A stretch of 20,098 nucleotides of DNA, from assembly GCA_007280315.1 (NCBI GenBank), contig QYQC01000248.1, positions 1 to 20,098 on the forward strand. Reading direction: 5' to 3'. Below, piece by piece: positions 1 through 6,761 of the stretch (position 1 is the first letter of the stretch; each line of letters starts with the position of its first letter). This DNA is from Betaproteobacteria bacterium (lineage in GTDB: Bacteria > Pseudomonadota > Gammaproteobacteria > Burkholderiales > SG8-39). Made by a program: the position numbers and the translations under genes. The notes beneath the pieces are model-generated. The model did no database searches. It saw only the letters and a list, made by a program, of their open reading frames with translations, and was not told the origin of the DNA.

Positions 1-123
1 CCAGAAACGCGCCTCGGCGCTGTTAGCCGCCGCAACGGGTGCCGGGGACGCCGTGAACAAGGCCGGCGCACCCAGCGCCAAAGCGGTTATGGCGATGGCT
101 CGCGCCCATACTCTGACCAACAT
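1..123 (-). CDS. Secreted protein, N-terminal fragment (cut by window edge)
   Basis: Only the first 41 codons lie in the window; the frame is open to the left edge. The start is the ATG at 123-121, with AGGAG about ten bases upstream on the minus strand. The N-terminus reads MLVRVWARAIAITALALGAP followed by a small-residue stretch ending in AAANSAE: a basic n-region, a hydrophobic core and an Ala-rich cleavage region, which is a typical Sec signal peptide. The residues just after it (SAEARFW) do not identify the family. The place beside secreted redox and copper genes makes a periplasmic redox protein, for instance a SCO or thioredoxin-like protein, conceivable, but that is a guess. It is divergent from the gene at 401. 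Confidence 0.6.
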   Translation of the reverse strand, partial: MLVRVWARAIAITALALGAPALFTASPAPVAAANSAEARFW

Positions 124-400
124 TGTGCTCGTCACTCCTAGTTCTCTCGCCACTGGTATTTGTACCACGCGCTCGCCGCTGCGTGGCGCCAAGCCTGGGT
201 CGCGAAGACGTTCCTTACAAATACGTAATCAAGCCGTCATGTTGGCGATAAGCGCGAAGGGCCAGACTGAGCTTTCCAGACAACCGCGGGCAAGGCGAGC
301 GACCGGATCCACGCAACAGAAAACAGCATTTAGCTGCTCCTCCAATTGCTTTAGCGCGATTTGGGGCGCGCCATCCAACTCCGAAAACTAAAGGAAAGAA
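124..400. other. Divergent intergenic region, 277 bases
   Basis: This gap separates the minus-strand start at 123 from the plus-strand start at 401 and should hold both promoters. AGGAG lies near its left end for the minus-strand gene and AAAGGAAAG at its right end for the gene at 401. I see no convincing -35/-10 pair and no strong palindrome. The short reading frames that cross it have no start signals and look like chance. Confidence 0.5.
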
Positions 401-829
401 ATGAGATTTCGAGTCATGCATTACCCCGCCGGCCGATTGCTGCTCGGTTTGTTGGTGCTGGGCGCGGCCGCGCTGTATTCCTACAAAGTGCAGGCCGCGT
501 CAGACCAGCCGCCCATACCACACGGCGTGGCAATGCAGTCCTGGCAGGACAATGGCCAGGACGGGCGCTATTTATTGCAGCTCGCGCAGGGGCAAGCGCT
601 GAAAGCCGGCAAGCCGGTTATCGGGACTGTGACCAGTGACACCGACTGTGAAATAGATGCCGAGGGGCTGAGCCATTGCCACAACAACATCAAACTTGCG
701 GACGGCAGCGAAATCATGGTGATCGACACGCACAATATGCACCGCAATCGTTGCCTCGGAGCGGGGGATCGCCTCTCGCTGACCGGGGTGAAGGGGCCCT
801 GGATCATGGGGACCCTGTCGAAAAAGTAA
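401..829 (+). CDS. Small membrane-anchored or exported Cys/His protein, unknown function
   Basis: The 142-residue product was not recognised as a named family. It begins with a short basic segment and a hydrophobic helix at about residues 11-31, so it is an exported or inner-membrane-anchored protein with a domain of roughly 110 residues outside the cytoplasm. The second half contains three Cys and several His (SHCHNN, THNMHRNRC), a spacing that could bind metal or form a disulfide. The alternating small and hydrophobic pattern before GDRLSLTG suggests a small beta barrel, but this is an impression only. The start at 401 is preceded by AAAGGAAAG at good distance. The next gene, a DsbA-like protein, begins 36 bases downstream, so the two are probably co-transcribed and this protein may be its substrate or partner (inference). 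Confidence 0.75.
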   Translation: MRFRVMHYPAGRLLLGLLVLGAAALYSYKVQAASDQPPIPHGVAMQSWQDNGQDGRYLLQLAQGQALKAGKPVIGTVTSDTDCEIDAEGLSHCHNNIKLADGSEIMVIDTHNMHRNRCLGAGDRLSLTGVKGPWIMGTLSKK

Positions 830-865
830 CTGCGCAACAGTCCGGTCAAAAAGAGGGCTAGCACT

Positions 866-1684
866 ATGTCGATTGCAACGCTTTCCAAGGCGACAATGGC
901 CGGCCTGGTGCTGTTGGCCACGGCGGCGACCGCACAGACCGCCGACCGAAACGCCGCCGATGCAGCGCAAGCCGATCGAGTCAAGGACGCGGTGATGAAG
1001 GAACTGCGTGAGAGCGGCGCGATCGACCGGGCGGTTGACGCGGGCATCGTTCGCTACGTAGAGCGACAGCGTGCCGAGGCGGCCCAACGCGAGCAGCGCG
1101 AAGCCGATACGCGGGCTGCCGCATTGCGGCCGGTGTCCAAAGGTCGCGACCACGTCCGCGGGGATTCCGCCGCGCCGGTTACGCTTGTCGAGTACTCGGA
1201 CTTCGAGTGCCCGTTCTGCAAACGTTTCCACCTGACTGCGAAGCGATTGGTTGACGAATCCAAGGGCCAGTTGAAATGGGTCTATCGCCATTTCCCGCTC
1301 GACGAACTCCATCCAGGCAAAGCGCGCAAGGAGGCGGTGGCGTCGGAGTGCGCCGCCGAGATCGGCGGAAGCGGCGCATTTTGGAAATTCGCGGACCGGT
1401 TCTTTGAACTGACGCCTTCGAACAACCAGACGGATATCGATACCGTACTGCCGCAAATTGCCGGCGAAATCGGGCTCGACAAGACGCGGTTCGCATCCTG
1501 CCTTGCCAGCGGAAAGCATGACCGGCGCATCGAGGAAGATATCAAGGATGCTGTCGCCAGCGGAGGTCGAGGCACGCCCTGGAGCTTCGTCGTATCGAAG
1601 GGCGGCAAGGCATATCCACTCTCCGGAGCGCAGCCCTATGAGACGGTGAAGCAACTCGTCGATCTGGCGCTCGATAAAAAATGA
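866..1684 (+). CDS. DsbA-family thioredoxin-fold protein, periplasmic
   Basis: The 272-residue product begins with a signal peptide (hydrophobic core about residues 9-23, ending TAATAQ). A charged, helical, probably coiled region follows at about 35-90, and then a thioredoxin-fold domain. The active site is C115-P-F-C118 in FECPFCKRF, and the Gly-Thr-Pro in GGRGTPWSF is the usual cis-proline loop. This layout of an exported N-terminal helical arm followed by a DsbA domain is shared by Com1 and ScsC-type proteins, which handle disulfides or copper-exposed thiols outside the cytoplasm. The specific substrate cannot be told. It lies 36 bases after the gene at 401 and three bases before the GTG of a membrane protein with its own CxxC, so a redox partnership is likely but inferred. 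Further cysteines lie C-terminal to the active site (SECAAE, ASCLAS). Confidence 0.88.
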   Translation: MSIATLSKATMAGLVLLATAATAQTADRNAADAAQADRVKDAVMKELRESGAIDRAVDAGIVRYVERQRAEAAQREQREADTRAAALRPVSKGRDHVRGDSAAPVTLVEYSDFECPFCKRFHLTAKRLVDESKGQLKWVYRHFPLDELHPGKARKEAVASECAAEIGGSGAFWKFADRFFELTPSNNQTDIDTVLPQIAGEIGLDKTRFASCLASGKHDRRIEEDIKDAVASGGRGTPWSFVVSKGGKAYPLSGAQPYETVKQLVDLALDKK

Positions 1685-1687
1685 CCC

Positions 1688-2272
1688 GTGATACGCCACC
1701 TGAGCAATCTACGAGTCGCGTTCGGTCAGGTATTCGCGCATCCGGCTTACATCGCGCTTGCCTGCGTACTCGCGATCGTCGTATTTCTTATGGTGGTATG
1801 GTTTCCCAATTTCCGTTTGATCGGTGAAGTATTCCTGGACCCGAACGCGCCGCTTGCGGCGGCGCTCGGCATCGCGTTGAGCCTCTTAGGTGGTATCGGA
1901 ACGAATTTCAGCCGGCTCTCCGCTGGGTACACCATTGCGATCGCCGTACTCTTCGGGCTCGTCATCGCGATGATCGTCTATTTGGCTAAGAATGGGCGCG
2001 TTGCGGTGGCTGGACGGAGCATCGCAATCGGTTCCGGGGCTATGGTGAGCAGTGTGCTCGGCATTGGCTGCGCCGCCTGTGGTTCGCTGCTCCTGGGCTT
2101 GCTCCTTCCGTCTTTGGGTGCTGCCGGGGCACTCGCTGCGCTGCCGTTGCAGGGCGAGGAGTTCGGAATCCTGGGCGTTGGGCTGCTTTTCGTTTCTCTC
2201 TTGCTTGTCAGCAAGAATATTGCGCAATCGACCGCTTGCCAACTTGCGCATATCGGCAGTGCCGGGGAGTGA
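1688..2272 (+). CDS. Multi-pass membrane protein with intramembrane CxxC
   Basis: The 194-residue product is strongly hydrophobic, with about five membrane segments (near residues 20-40, 53-72, 80-99, 112-145 and 157-178). The fourth contains C128-A-A-C131 inside GIGCAACGSLLLG. The GTG start is chosen because it lies three bases after the DsbA stop and gives a basic N-terminus (MIRHLSNLR) before the first helix; no good ATG exists. I do not recognise a named family. Vicinal cysteines inside a membrane helix occur in thiol-reductant carriers such as CcdA/DsbD and also in metal carriers such as MerT. The tight linkage to a DsbA-like gene favours moving electrons to or from that partner, but metal transport is a fair alternative. 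It ends with QSTACQLAHIG, one further cysteine. Confidence 0.75.
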   Translation: MIRHLSNLRVAFGQVFAHPAYIALACVLAIVVFLMVVWFPNFRLIGEVFLDPNAPLAAALGIALSLLGGIGTNFSRLSAGYTIAIAVLFGLVIAMIVYLAKNGRVAVAGRSIAIGSGAMVSSVLGIGCAACGSLLLGLLLPSLGAAGALAALPLQGEEFGILGVGLLFVSLLLVSKNIAQSTACQLAHIGSAGE

Positions 2273-2291
2273 TGCCGATCGTAAATAGATC

Positions 2292-2546
2292 CTAGATCTC
2301 GCCCAGATGCCTCAGCTGCTGCTGCGGCTTGCTTTCATGCAGTTCGACCCCGCGGACCGGCACTGCGTCTTCGCCGACGTCCCCGCGTGTATCCTGCTTG
2401 CGTGCGCTCCCGTGGATTCCTTTCATGAATTTCATGTCCGCTACTAATCCGATCCCGAAACCTGCAACTGGCGCGATATAGGTCCAGGGGCCTCCCAGAG
2501 ACTGACCCACGGCCATCCCCCCGATCAGGCCTACGCAACAAAGCAT
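2292..2546 (-). CDS. Small glycine-rich membrane protein, hypothetical
   Basis: The 84-residue product starts at the ATG at 2546-2544 behind a clear AAAGGAG six bases upstream, which is why I accept this short frame. The N-terminal half (MLCCVGLIGGMAVGQSLGG, then PWTYIAPVAGFGIGLVADMK) forms two short Gly-rich hydrophobic segments at about residues 2-18 and 20-36. The C-terminal half is polar and charged and is probably cytoplasmic. Two adjacent cysteines stand at positions 3-4. The gene converges on the membrane-protein gene at 1688 with a 19-base gap and diverges from the CusF-like gene at 2772. The function is unknown; its place between copper and redox genes hints at a metal-related role only by association. 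Confidence 0.7.
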   Translation of the reverse strand: MLCCVGLIGGMAVGQSLGGPWTYIAPVAGFGIGLVADMKFMKGIHGSARKQDTRGDVGEDAVPVRGVELHESKPQQQLRHLGEI

Positions 2547-2771
2547 GGCGACTCCTTTATCTGGTACTTCGGTAAACAGTGGGAACTACTCATAGGCTTG
2601 AACGCGCTCGTCGGAAAAGCCGGCATGGCAGCAGCGTAACAACGCGCGACTTTCCGCGGTATGACGGGCGCATTACATGTGCGTAACCAATCAAGCATGA
2701 GTCGCAAGGTTCTTGTCGGATAAATGGTAAAGTGCGCCCGGTGATTGCTCGCCCATATGAGGAAAGAAACC

Positions 2772-3119
2772 ATGAGTCGCGTCGCAATATTGATTACAGC
2801 ATTATTTCTCGGCGCCGGGCTCGCGTTCCCGGCCGGAGCGGATGCAGGCAAGACCCGGTCAGGAAAGGCCGAAGCCGCGGCTACCGCGGCGAACGACACC
2901 TGGACCGCGGGCGAAGTGCTCAGGGTCGAAAAGGGCAAGGGTACGGTCACCATCAAGCATGGCGCGATGCCAAAATTCGACATGCCGCCGATGGCCATGC
3001 CGTATCAGGTCAAGGACAAGGCCGTACTCGACCAGCTCAAACCGGGCGACAAGATCAGGTTTGACGTCGACTCCGTCGGCGGCCAGTTTACGGTCCTGCG
3101 CCTGGAGAAGCTGAAGTAG
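2772..3119 (+). CDS. cusF: CusF-type periplasmic copper/silver-binding protein
   Basis: The 115-residue product has a signal peptide (MSRVAILITALFLGAGLAFP, cleavage near GADA) and a CusF-type beta-barrel domain at about residues 45-112. The metal site is visible as H63 in IKHGAM and M74 and M76 in PPMAM, matching the H36/M47/M49 ligands of E. coli CusF in spacing. The position of the capping Trp44 is a methionine here (M71, in KFDMPPM), a recognisable variation. The start at 2772 is chosen over an upstream TTG at 2745 because AGGAAAG precedes it and the signal peptide begins there. The protein would pass Cu(I) or Ag(I) to the CusCBA pump encoded downstream. The ADAGKTRSG stretch after the signal peptide is low-complexity linker. 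Confidence 0.88.
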   Translation: MSRVAILITALFLGAGLAFPAGADAGKTRSGKAEAAATAANDTWTAGEVLRVEKGKGTVTIKHGAMPKFDMPPMAMPYQVKDKAVLDQLKPGDKIRFDVDSVGGQFTVLRLEKLK

Positions 3120-3162
3120 GGAGCCGCGCCGTGGTTCGGGGCGGCGCACGGGCAAGTCGTGA

Positions 3163-3176
3163 TTGATCTGGATCAA
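3163..3176 (+). promoter_or_regulatory. FNR/ANR-type binding site
   Basis: The 14 bases TTGATCTGGATCAA match the FNR/ANR/DNR consensus (TTGAT, four bases, ATCAA) perfectly and form a perfect palindrome except for the two central bases. The centre lies about 41 bases before the start of transcription expected from the TATATT at 3198-3203, the geometry of a class II activated promoter. It lies between cusF and the small exported protein that precedes cusCBA. Confidence 0.6.
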
Positions 3177-3197
3177 GATTGACTGCGCCGGCCGGGG

Positions 3198-3203
3198 TAT
3201 ATT
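3198..3203 (+). promoter_or_regulatory. Putative -10 element of an FNR-dependent promoter
   Basis: TATATT matches a sigma-70 -10 element at four of six positions. The TTGACT at 3179-3184 is only 13 bases upstream and cannot be its -35 partner, which fits an activator-dependent promoter where the FNR-type box at 3163-3176 replaces the -35. Transcription would start near 3210. Confidence 0.4.
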
Positions 3204-3260
3204 TCGAGCGCCATGTCCACCTCACTTAGCAGCCATTCAGCGCCCAGACGTTTTTGCCTG

Positions 3261-3659
3261 ATGTCTGTGCGATCGGCGAAACGCTGGGCGCGCAGGCTTA
3301 CCTTCGTCTGGTTCGGCATGTGGCTGGGCACGGCGTTGCTCCCCTGCAGCGAAGTGCTGGCGGCGGTTGCGGCGCATGAGCAGGCGCTCAGCACAGACTG
3401 TGGTCATCCGGCTGAACCGGCGCCCGCTCATGGCGGCGGACACAAGTCCGCGGCTTGCCTCGATATCGACGAGCAAGCCCCGGCGTCCGCGGAAAATCTG
3501 ATCGCCCTGATAGGCGGCAAGCTAAAGTCATCAGTGCCGATTGTTTCCGTCTCATCGCAACTTGTTCCTTCGTTTTCGGCACCCCCAGTCCAGCCAACCT
3601 ATCGAGCTGCGCCGTCGCCATTGGCGGTCTTCTTGCGCAGTTCCCGTCTCCTGATCTGA
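3261..3659 (+). CDS. Small exported Cys/His-rich protein preceding cusCBA
   Basis: Starting from the ATG at 3261 the product has 132 residues: an Arg/Lys-rich n-region, a hydrophobic segment (LTFVWFGMWLGTALLP) and a probable cleavage site near EVLAAVAA. The mature part carries a Cys/His cluster (TDCGHPAEPAPAHGGGHKSAAC, shown here in two pieces: TDCGHP, then HGGGHKSAAC) that looks suited to metal binding. The tail is Ser/Pro-rich with no obvious fold. The frame stays open up to an ATG at 3213, but that would be almost leaderless if the promoter ends near 3210, so I prefer 3261. Neither start has a good Shine-Dalgarno. Small Cys/His secreted proteins of this kind are common at the head of heavy-metal RND operons; the exact function is unknown. 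Confidence 0.6.
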   Translation: MSVRSAKRWARRLTFVWFGMWLGTALLPCSEVLAAVAAHEQALSTDCGHPAEPAPAHGGGHKSAACLDIDEQAPASAENLIALIGGKLKSSVPIVSVSSQLVPSFSAPPVQPTYRAAPSPLAVFLRSSRLLI

Positions 3660-3780
3660 GATTTCCCGAGAGCCTTACGCGTCGCGTACCTAACGCCCGT
3701 ACGCGCCGGCTACTTCGTTCGCCAATGTCCTCCGAAAGCGGCCGCGTGGCGCAGCGATTTTCATATTAAGGTTATGCATT

Positions 3781-3794
3781 TCTCGATATCGAGA
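3781..3794. repeat. Perfect 14-base palindrome at the cusC ribosome binding site
   Basis: TCTCGATATCGAGA is a perfect palindrome whose right end runs into the GAGGAG Shine-Dalgarno of the TolC-family gene starting at 3805. It could be an operator or a small RNA hairpin beside the ribosome binding site; nothing in the sequence decides between these, and chance is possible. Confidence 0.4.
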
Positions 3795-3804
3795 GGAGAT
3801 CTAA

Positions 3805-5100
3805 ATGTGCAGCAAGAAAATTGCCATCGCCATGTTTGGCGTGGCACTGCTTGTGACTGTTGTCGGCGATCCCGCTTACGCGCAGGAGCGCACTGCACAG
3901 CTTTCGACGCCGGCGCTCGCCGTGCTCGTCGCCGAAGCGCTGCAAAATAATCCAGAACTGCGCGCGGCGGCGAAAGAGACCGAGGCCGCGGGCGAGCGCG
4001 TGCGCCCCGCGGGCGCGCTGGAGGATCCGATGCTGGAGGCGGGCTTGCTCAACGTCCCGATCCAGCCCTGGCGCCTCAACCGCGAGGACATGACCATGAA
4101 GATGCTCGGCCTGTCGCAAAAGCTGCCCTACCCGGGCAAGCGCGCACTGCGCGAGCAGATGGCGGCGAAGGATGCGGAAACGCTGGGCTACGGCCTGCGT
4201 GAAAGCAAAAACCGCGTGGCACGCGAAGTCAAGATGGCTTACTTCGATCTGGCGCTGACCGACGCGACGGTCCGGCTCCTGAAAAGCAATCGGCAGGTCC
4301 TGGAGCAATTCCTGCACATCGCCGAGAGCCGTTACTCCGTCGGTCAGGCGGCGCAGGCCGAGGTGCTGAAGGCGCAGACGCAGCTGGGCCGCATGAGCGA
4401 GGAGTTGTTGCGCATGGAGCGCGAGCGGCCGGTTACCGAAGCCGAGCTCGTGCGCCTGCTCGGCCGGCGCGGAAACGCTGCGTCCATCGCGGTGGAACTG
4501 CCGCGCCTGCGCGACGTCACGCTCGATGTCGAAACGCTGCATGCCACGGCGCTGGGCGGGCGTCCGCAGCTGTTGGGTCTGCAAAGCGTGATCGATCGCG
4601 GCGCGAAGGCGCTCGATCTCGCGCGCAAGGAAGCGCAACCGGACTTCGACCTGCGTTTTTCCTACGGCCAGAGGGAAAGAGACCTGGCCAACATGCCGCG
4701 CGAAGACGTGGTGAGCATTACAGTGGCGATGAATCTCCCGCTGTGGCGCAGGGACAAGATCGAGCCGCGCATCGCCGAGGCGCGCGCGATGCGCGAGCAG
4801 GCGCAGGAGATGCTGCAGGCACAGCAGAACGATGTGCTGGCCAAACTGCGGCAACAGGTGGCGGTGATCGAACAAAGCCGCAAGTCGGTGCAACTGTACG
4901 AGACCGCCATCCTGCCGCAGGCGCAGCTCGCGGTGGAAGCAACGCTGGCCGCCTACCAGGTGAGCCGCGTCGATCTGCTGATGCTGCTCGACAGCCAGAT
5001 GACCTTGTTCAGCTACGAGATCAGCCGCGCCAAAGAGCTGGTCAATTTCAACAAAGCGCTGGCCGAGATCGAGCTGTTGGCCGGCAAGCAATTGTTCTAG
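3805..5100 (+). CDS. cusC: TolC-family outer-membrane efflux protein (CusC/CzcC type)
   Basis: The 431-residue product is the outer-membrane channel of the tripartite pump. A signal peptide is clear (hydrophobic core about residues 7-20, ending DPAYAQ). It lacks a lipobox, so unlike E. coli CusC it is probably not a lipoprotein. Two repeated outer-membrane efflux halves follow, rich in long amphipathic helices (for example LVAEALQNNPELRAAAKE and the QVAVIEQSRKSVQLYE region). The motif GLSQKLPYPGKR is characteristic of the metal-efflux TolC subgroup. The length fits the family. The start at 3805 follows GAGGAG by six bases. The stop at 5100 is 19 bases before the adaptor gene, so cusC, cusB and cusA form one transcription unit, probably together with the small exported gene before it. 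Confidence 0.9.
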   Translation: MCSKKIAIAMFGVALLVTVVGDPAYAQERTAQLSTPALAVLVAEALQNNPELRAAAKETEAAGERVRPAGALEDPMLEAGLLNVPIQPWRLNREDMTMKMLGLSQKLPYPGKRALREQMAAKDAETLGYGLRESKNRVAREVKMAYFDLALTDATVRLLKSNRQVLEQFLHIAESRYSVGQAAQAEVLKAQTQLGRMSEELLRMERERPVTEAELVRLLGRRGNAASIAVELPRLRDVTLDVETLHATALGGRPQLLGLQSVIDRGAKALDLARKEAQPDFDLRFSYGQRERDLANMPREDVVSITVAMNLPLWRRDKIEPRIAEARAMREQAQEMLQAQQNDVLAKLRQQVAVIEQSRKSVQLYETAILPQAQLAVEATLAAYQVSRVDLLMLLDSQMTLFSYEISRAKELVNFNKALAEIELLAGKQLF

Positions 5101-5119
5101 AGAATTTCAAGGAAAAACA

Positions 5120-6760
5120 ATGAAACCGATGGCCCGGATTTTGTCTACCCTGGTTTTGGTCGCAGCCGCACTCGCCGGCGGTTATTGGTGGGGCGCGAAT
5201 CACACCGCACCAGCCGCACCCAAGGCTGTTGTGGTAAAGGCCGCGCCCGGCGCCGCCGCGGAGCCAGCTGCCGCCGCACCTGCCGCTGCGCCCGCGGCAA
5301 TGGAAAAACCGCGCATCCTGTATTACCGCAACCCGATGGGCCTGCCGGATACCTCACCGGTGCCGAAAAAAGACCAGATGGGCATGGATTACATCGCGGT
5401 GTATGCGGACACAGAACCTGCATCGGCCGCTCCAATGGTGAAACTCAGCTTGGACAAAGTGCAAAAGCTCGGCGTGAAGACCGAAGCCGCGGCCTTGCGC
5501 GATCTGCGCAGTACGATAATTGCAGTGGCCACAGTGCAGGCGAACGAACGCCTGCTTTCCACCGTCACCTCGAAGTTCGACGGCTGGATCCAGAGGCTGT
5601 ACGTCAACACTACCGGGCAGGCGGTGAGGTTGGGTGAGCCGCTGATGGACGTCTACAGCCCGGACCTGATCGCTGCGCAGCAGGAGTACCTGATCGCGAA
5701 GAAGGGTGTGAAGACACTCGCGGGCGGCAGCGCGGAAGTGCAGGCGAGCATGCAGCGGCTGATGGACAGCGCCTTGCAGCGCCTGCGCAACTGGGACATT
5801 TCGGAAACAGAATTGCGGCGCCTGGAGGAGGACGGCAAGGGCCGGCAGTACCTGACGTTGCGCTCGCCCGCCAACGGCGTGGTGCTGGACAAGCCCTCTA
5901 TCCAGGGCAAGCGCTTCATGGCCGGGGAGGTGCTGTACCAGATCGCCGACCTGTCCAGCGTGTGGCTGCTGGCGGAGGTGTTTGAGCGCGACCTCGCGCA
6001 CGTAGGTGTCGGGCAGTCGGTGCAGGTCAAGGTCGATGCCTATCCGGAGAAAGTATTCGCCGGCAAGTTGACGTTTATCTACCCGACCCTCAACAACGAG
6101 ACCCGTACCGCCAAAGCGCGGATCGAGCTCGCCAATCCGCAGGCACTGCTCAAACCCTCGATGCACGCGCGTGCGGAGTTCAGTTCCATCCACGCGCTGG
6201 TTCACTCTCTGACTGTGCCCGATTCAGCGGTGCTGGACACCGGCACCCGGCAGCTGGTGCTGGTGCAGCGCGGCGAGGGGAAATTCGAGCCGCGGACGGT
6301 CAAACTGGGCGCGCGCGGCGACGGTTATGTCGAAGTTCTGCAGGGCATCAAGGCCGGCGAGAGGGTGGTGGTCAGCGCGAATTTCCTGATCGACGCCGAG
6401 AGCAACCTCAAAGCGGCATTCAGCGGCTTCGGTAATGGCGCCGAGGGCGCTACGGCGAAGGGCGAGATCAAGGCGGGCGCCCCCGGCGCCGGTACCTCGC
6501 CGGTGACGCATCGAGGTGAGGGCACGGTCGAGGCTATAGATTTGACCGGCGCCGGCGTGACGCTCGCGCACGGTGCAATCGCCAGTCTGAAATGGCCGCC
6601 GATGACCATGGATTTCAAAGTCAAGGATAAGAAGCTGCTGCGCGCGCTGAAGCCGGGTCAGAAGATCGCCTTCGATCTGGTCGGCGAACCCGGCGGCGAG
6701 TACACCATCGTCGGCATTCAGGCGGCCGCGCCGGCAGCCGGCGGGCGCGAGGGGCGCTGA
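5120..6760 (+). CDS. cusB: CusB-type RND adaptor with fused C-terminal CusF domain
   Basis: The 546-residue periplasmic adaptor links pump and channel. Domains in order: an N-terminal membrane anchor (about 7-24); an Ala/Pro linker (30-62); a metal-binding segment with M73, M87 and M89 (NPMGLPD, then DQMGMD), which corresponds to the methionines that receive Cu(I) in E. coli CusB; the hairpin, lipoyl-like and beta-barrel adaptor core (about 105-435); and a CusF-like domain (about 450-540). In the last, H484, W492, M495 and M497 have exactly the H-8-W-3-M-2-M spacing of the CusF copper site. The start at 5120 has AAGGA seven bases upstream. The stop is one base before cusA. CusB-CusF fusions are known; here the cell also has a free CusF, so two chaperone domains feed one pump. 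Confidence 0.93.
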   Translation: MKPMARILSTLVLVAAALAGGYWWGANHTAPAAPKAVVVKAAPGAAAEPAAAAPAAAPAAMEKPRILYYRNPMGLPDTSPVPKKDQMGMDYIAVYADTEPASAAPMVKLSLDKVQKLGVKTEAAALRDLRSTIIAVATVQANERLLSTVTSKFDGWIQRLYVNTTGQAVRLGEPLMDVYSPDLIAAQQEYLIAKKGVKTLAGGSAEVQASMQRLMDSALQRLRNWDISETELRRLEEDGKGRQYLTLRSPANGVVLDKPSIQGKRFMAGEVLYQIADLSSVWLLAEVFERDLAHVGVGQSVQVKVDAYPEKVFAGKLTFIYPTLNNETRTAKARIELANPQALLKPSMHARAEFSSIHALVHSLTVPDSAVLDTGTRQLVLVQRGEGKFEPRTVKLGARGDGYVEVLQGIKAGERVVVSANFLIDAESNLKAAFSGFGNGAEGATAKGEIKAGAPGAGTSPVTHRGEGTVEAIDLTGAGVTLAHGAIASLKWPPMTMDFKVKDKKLLRALKPGQKIAFDLVGEPGGEYTIVGIQAAAPAAGGREGR

Positions 6761-6761
6761 C

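Noticed and set aside
53..391. Plus-strand frame of 112 codons at the left edge
   Set aside because: It lacks a Shine-Dalgarno, is antisense to a convincing signal-peptide start, and has no protein-like features.
3179..3203. TTGACT and TATATT as a normal sigma-70 promoter
   Set aside because: The spacer is only 13 bases, too short for sigma-70. The FNR-type box explains the -10 better.
3772..5091. Minus-strand open frame of 439 codons opposite cusC
   Set aside because: It mirrors the whole TolC-family gene, lacks start signals, and its His/Gln/Arg/Leu-rich translation is the typical antisense shadow in GC-rich DNA.
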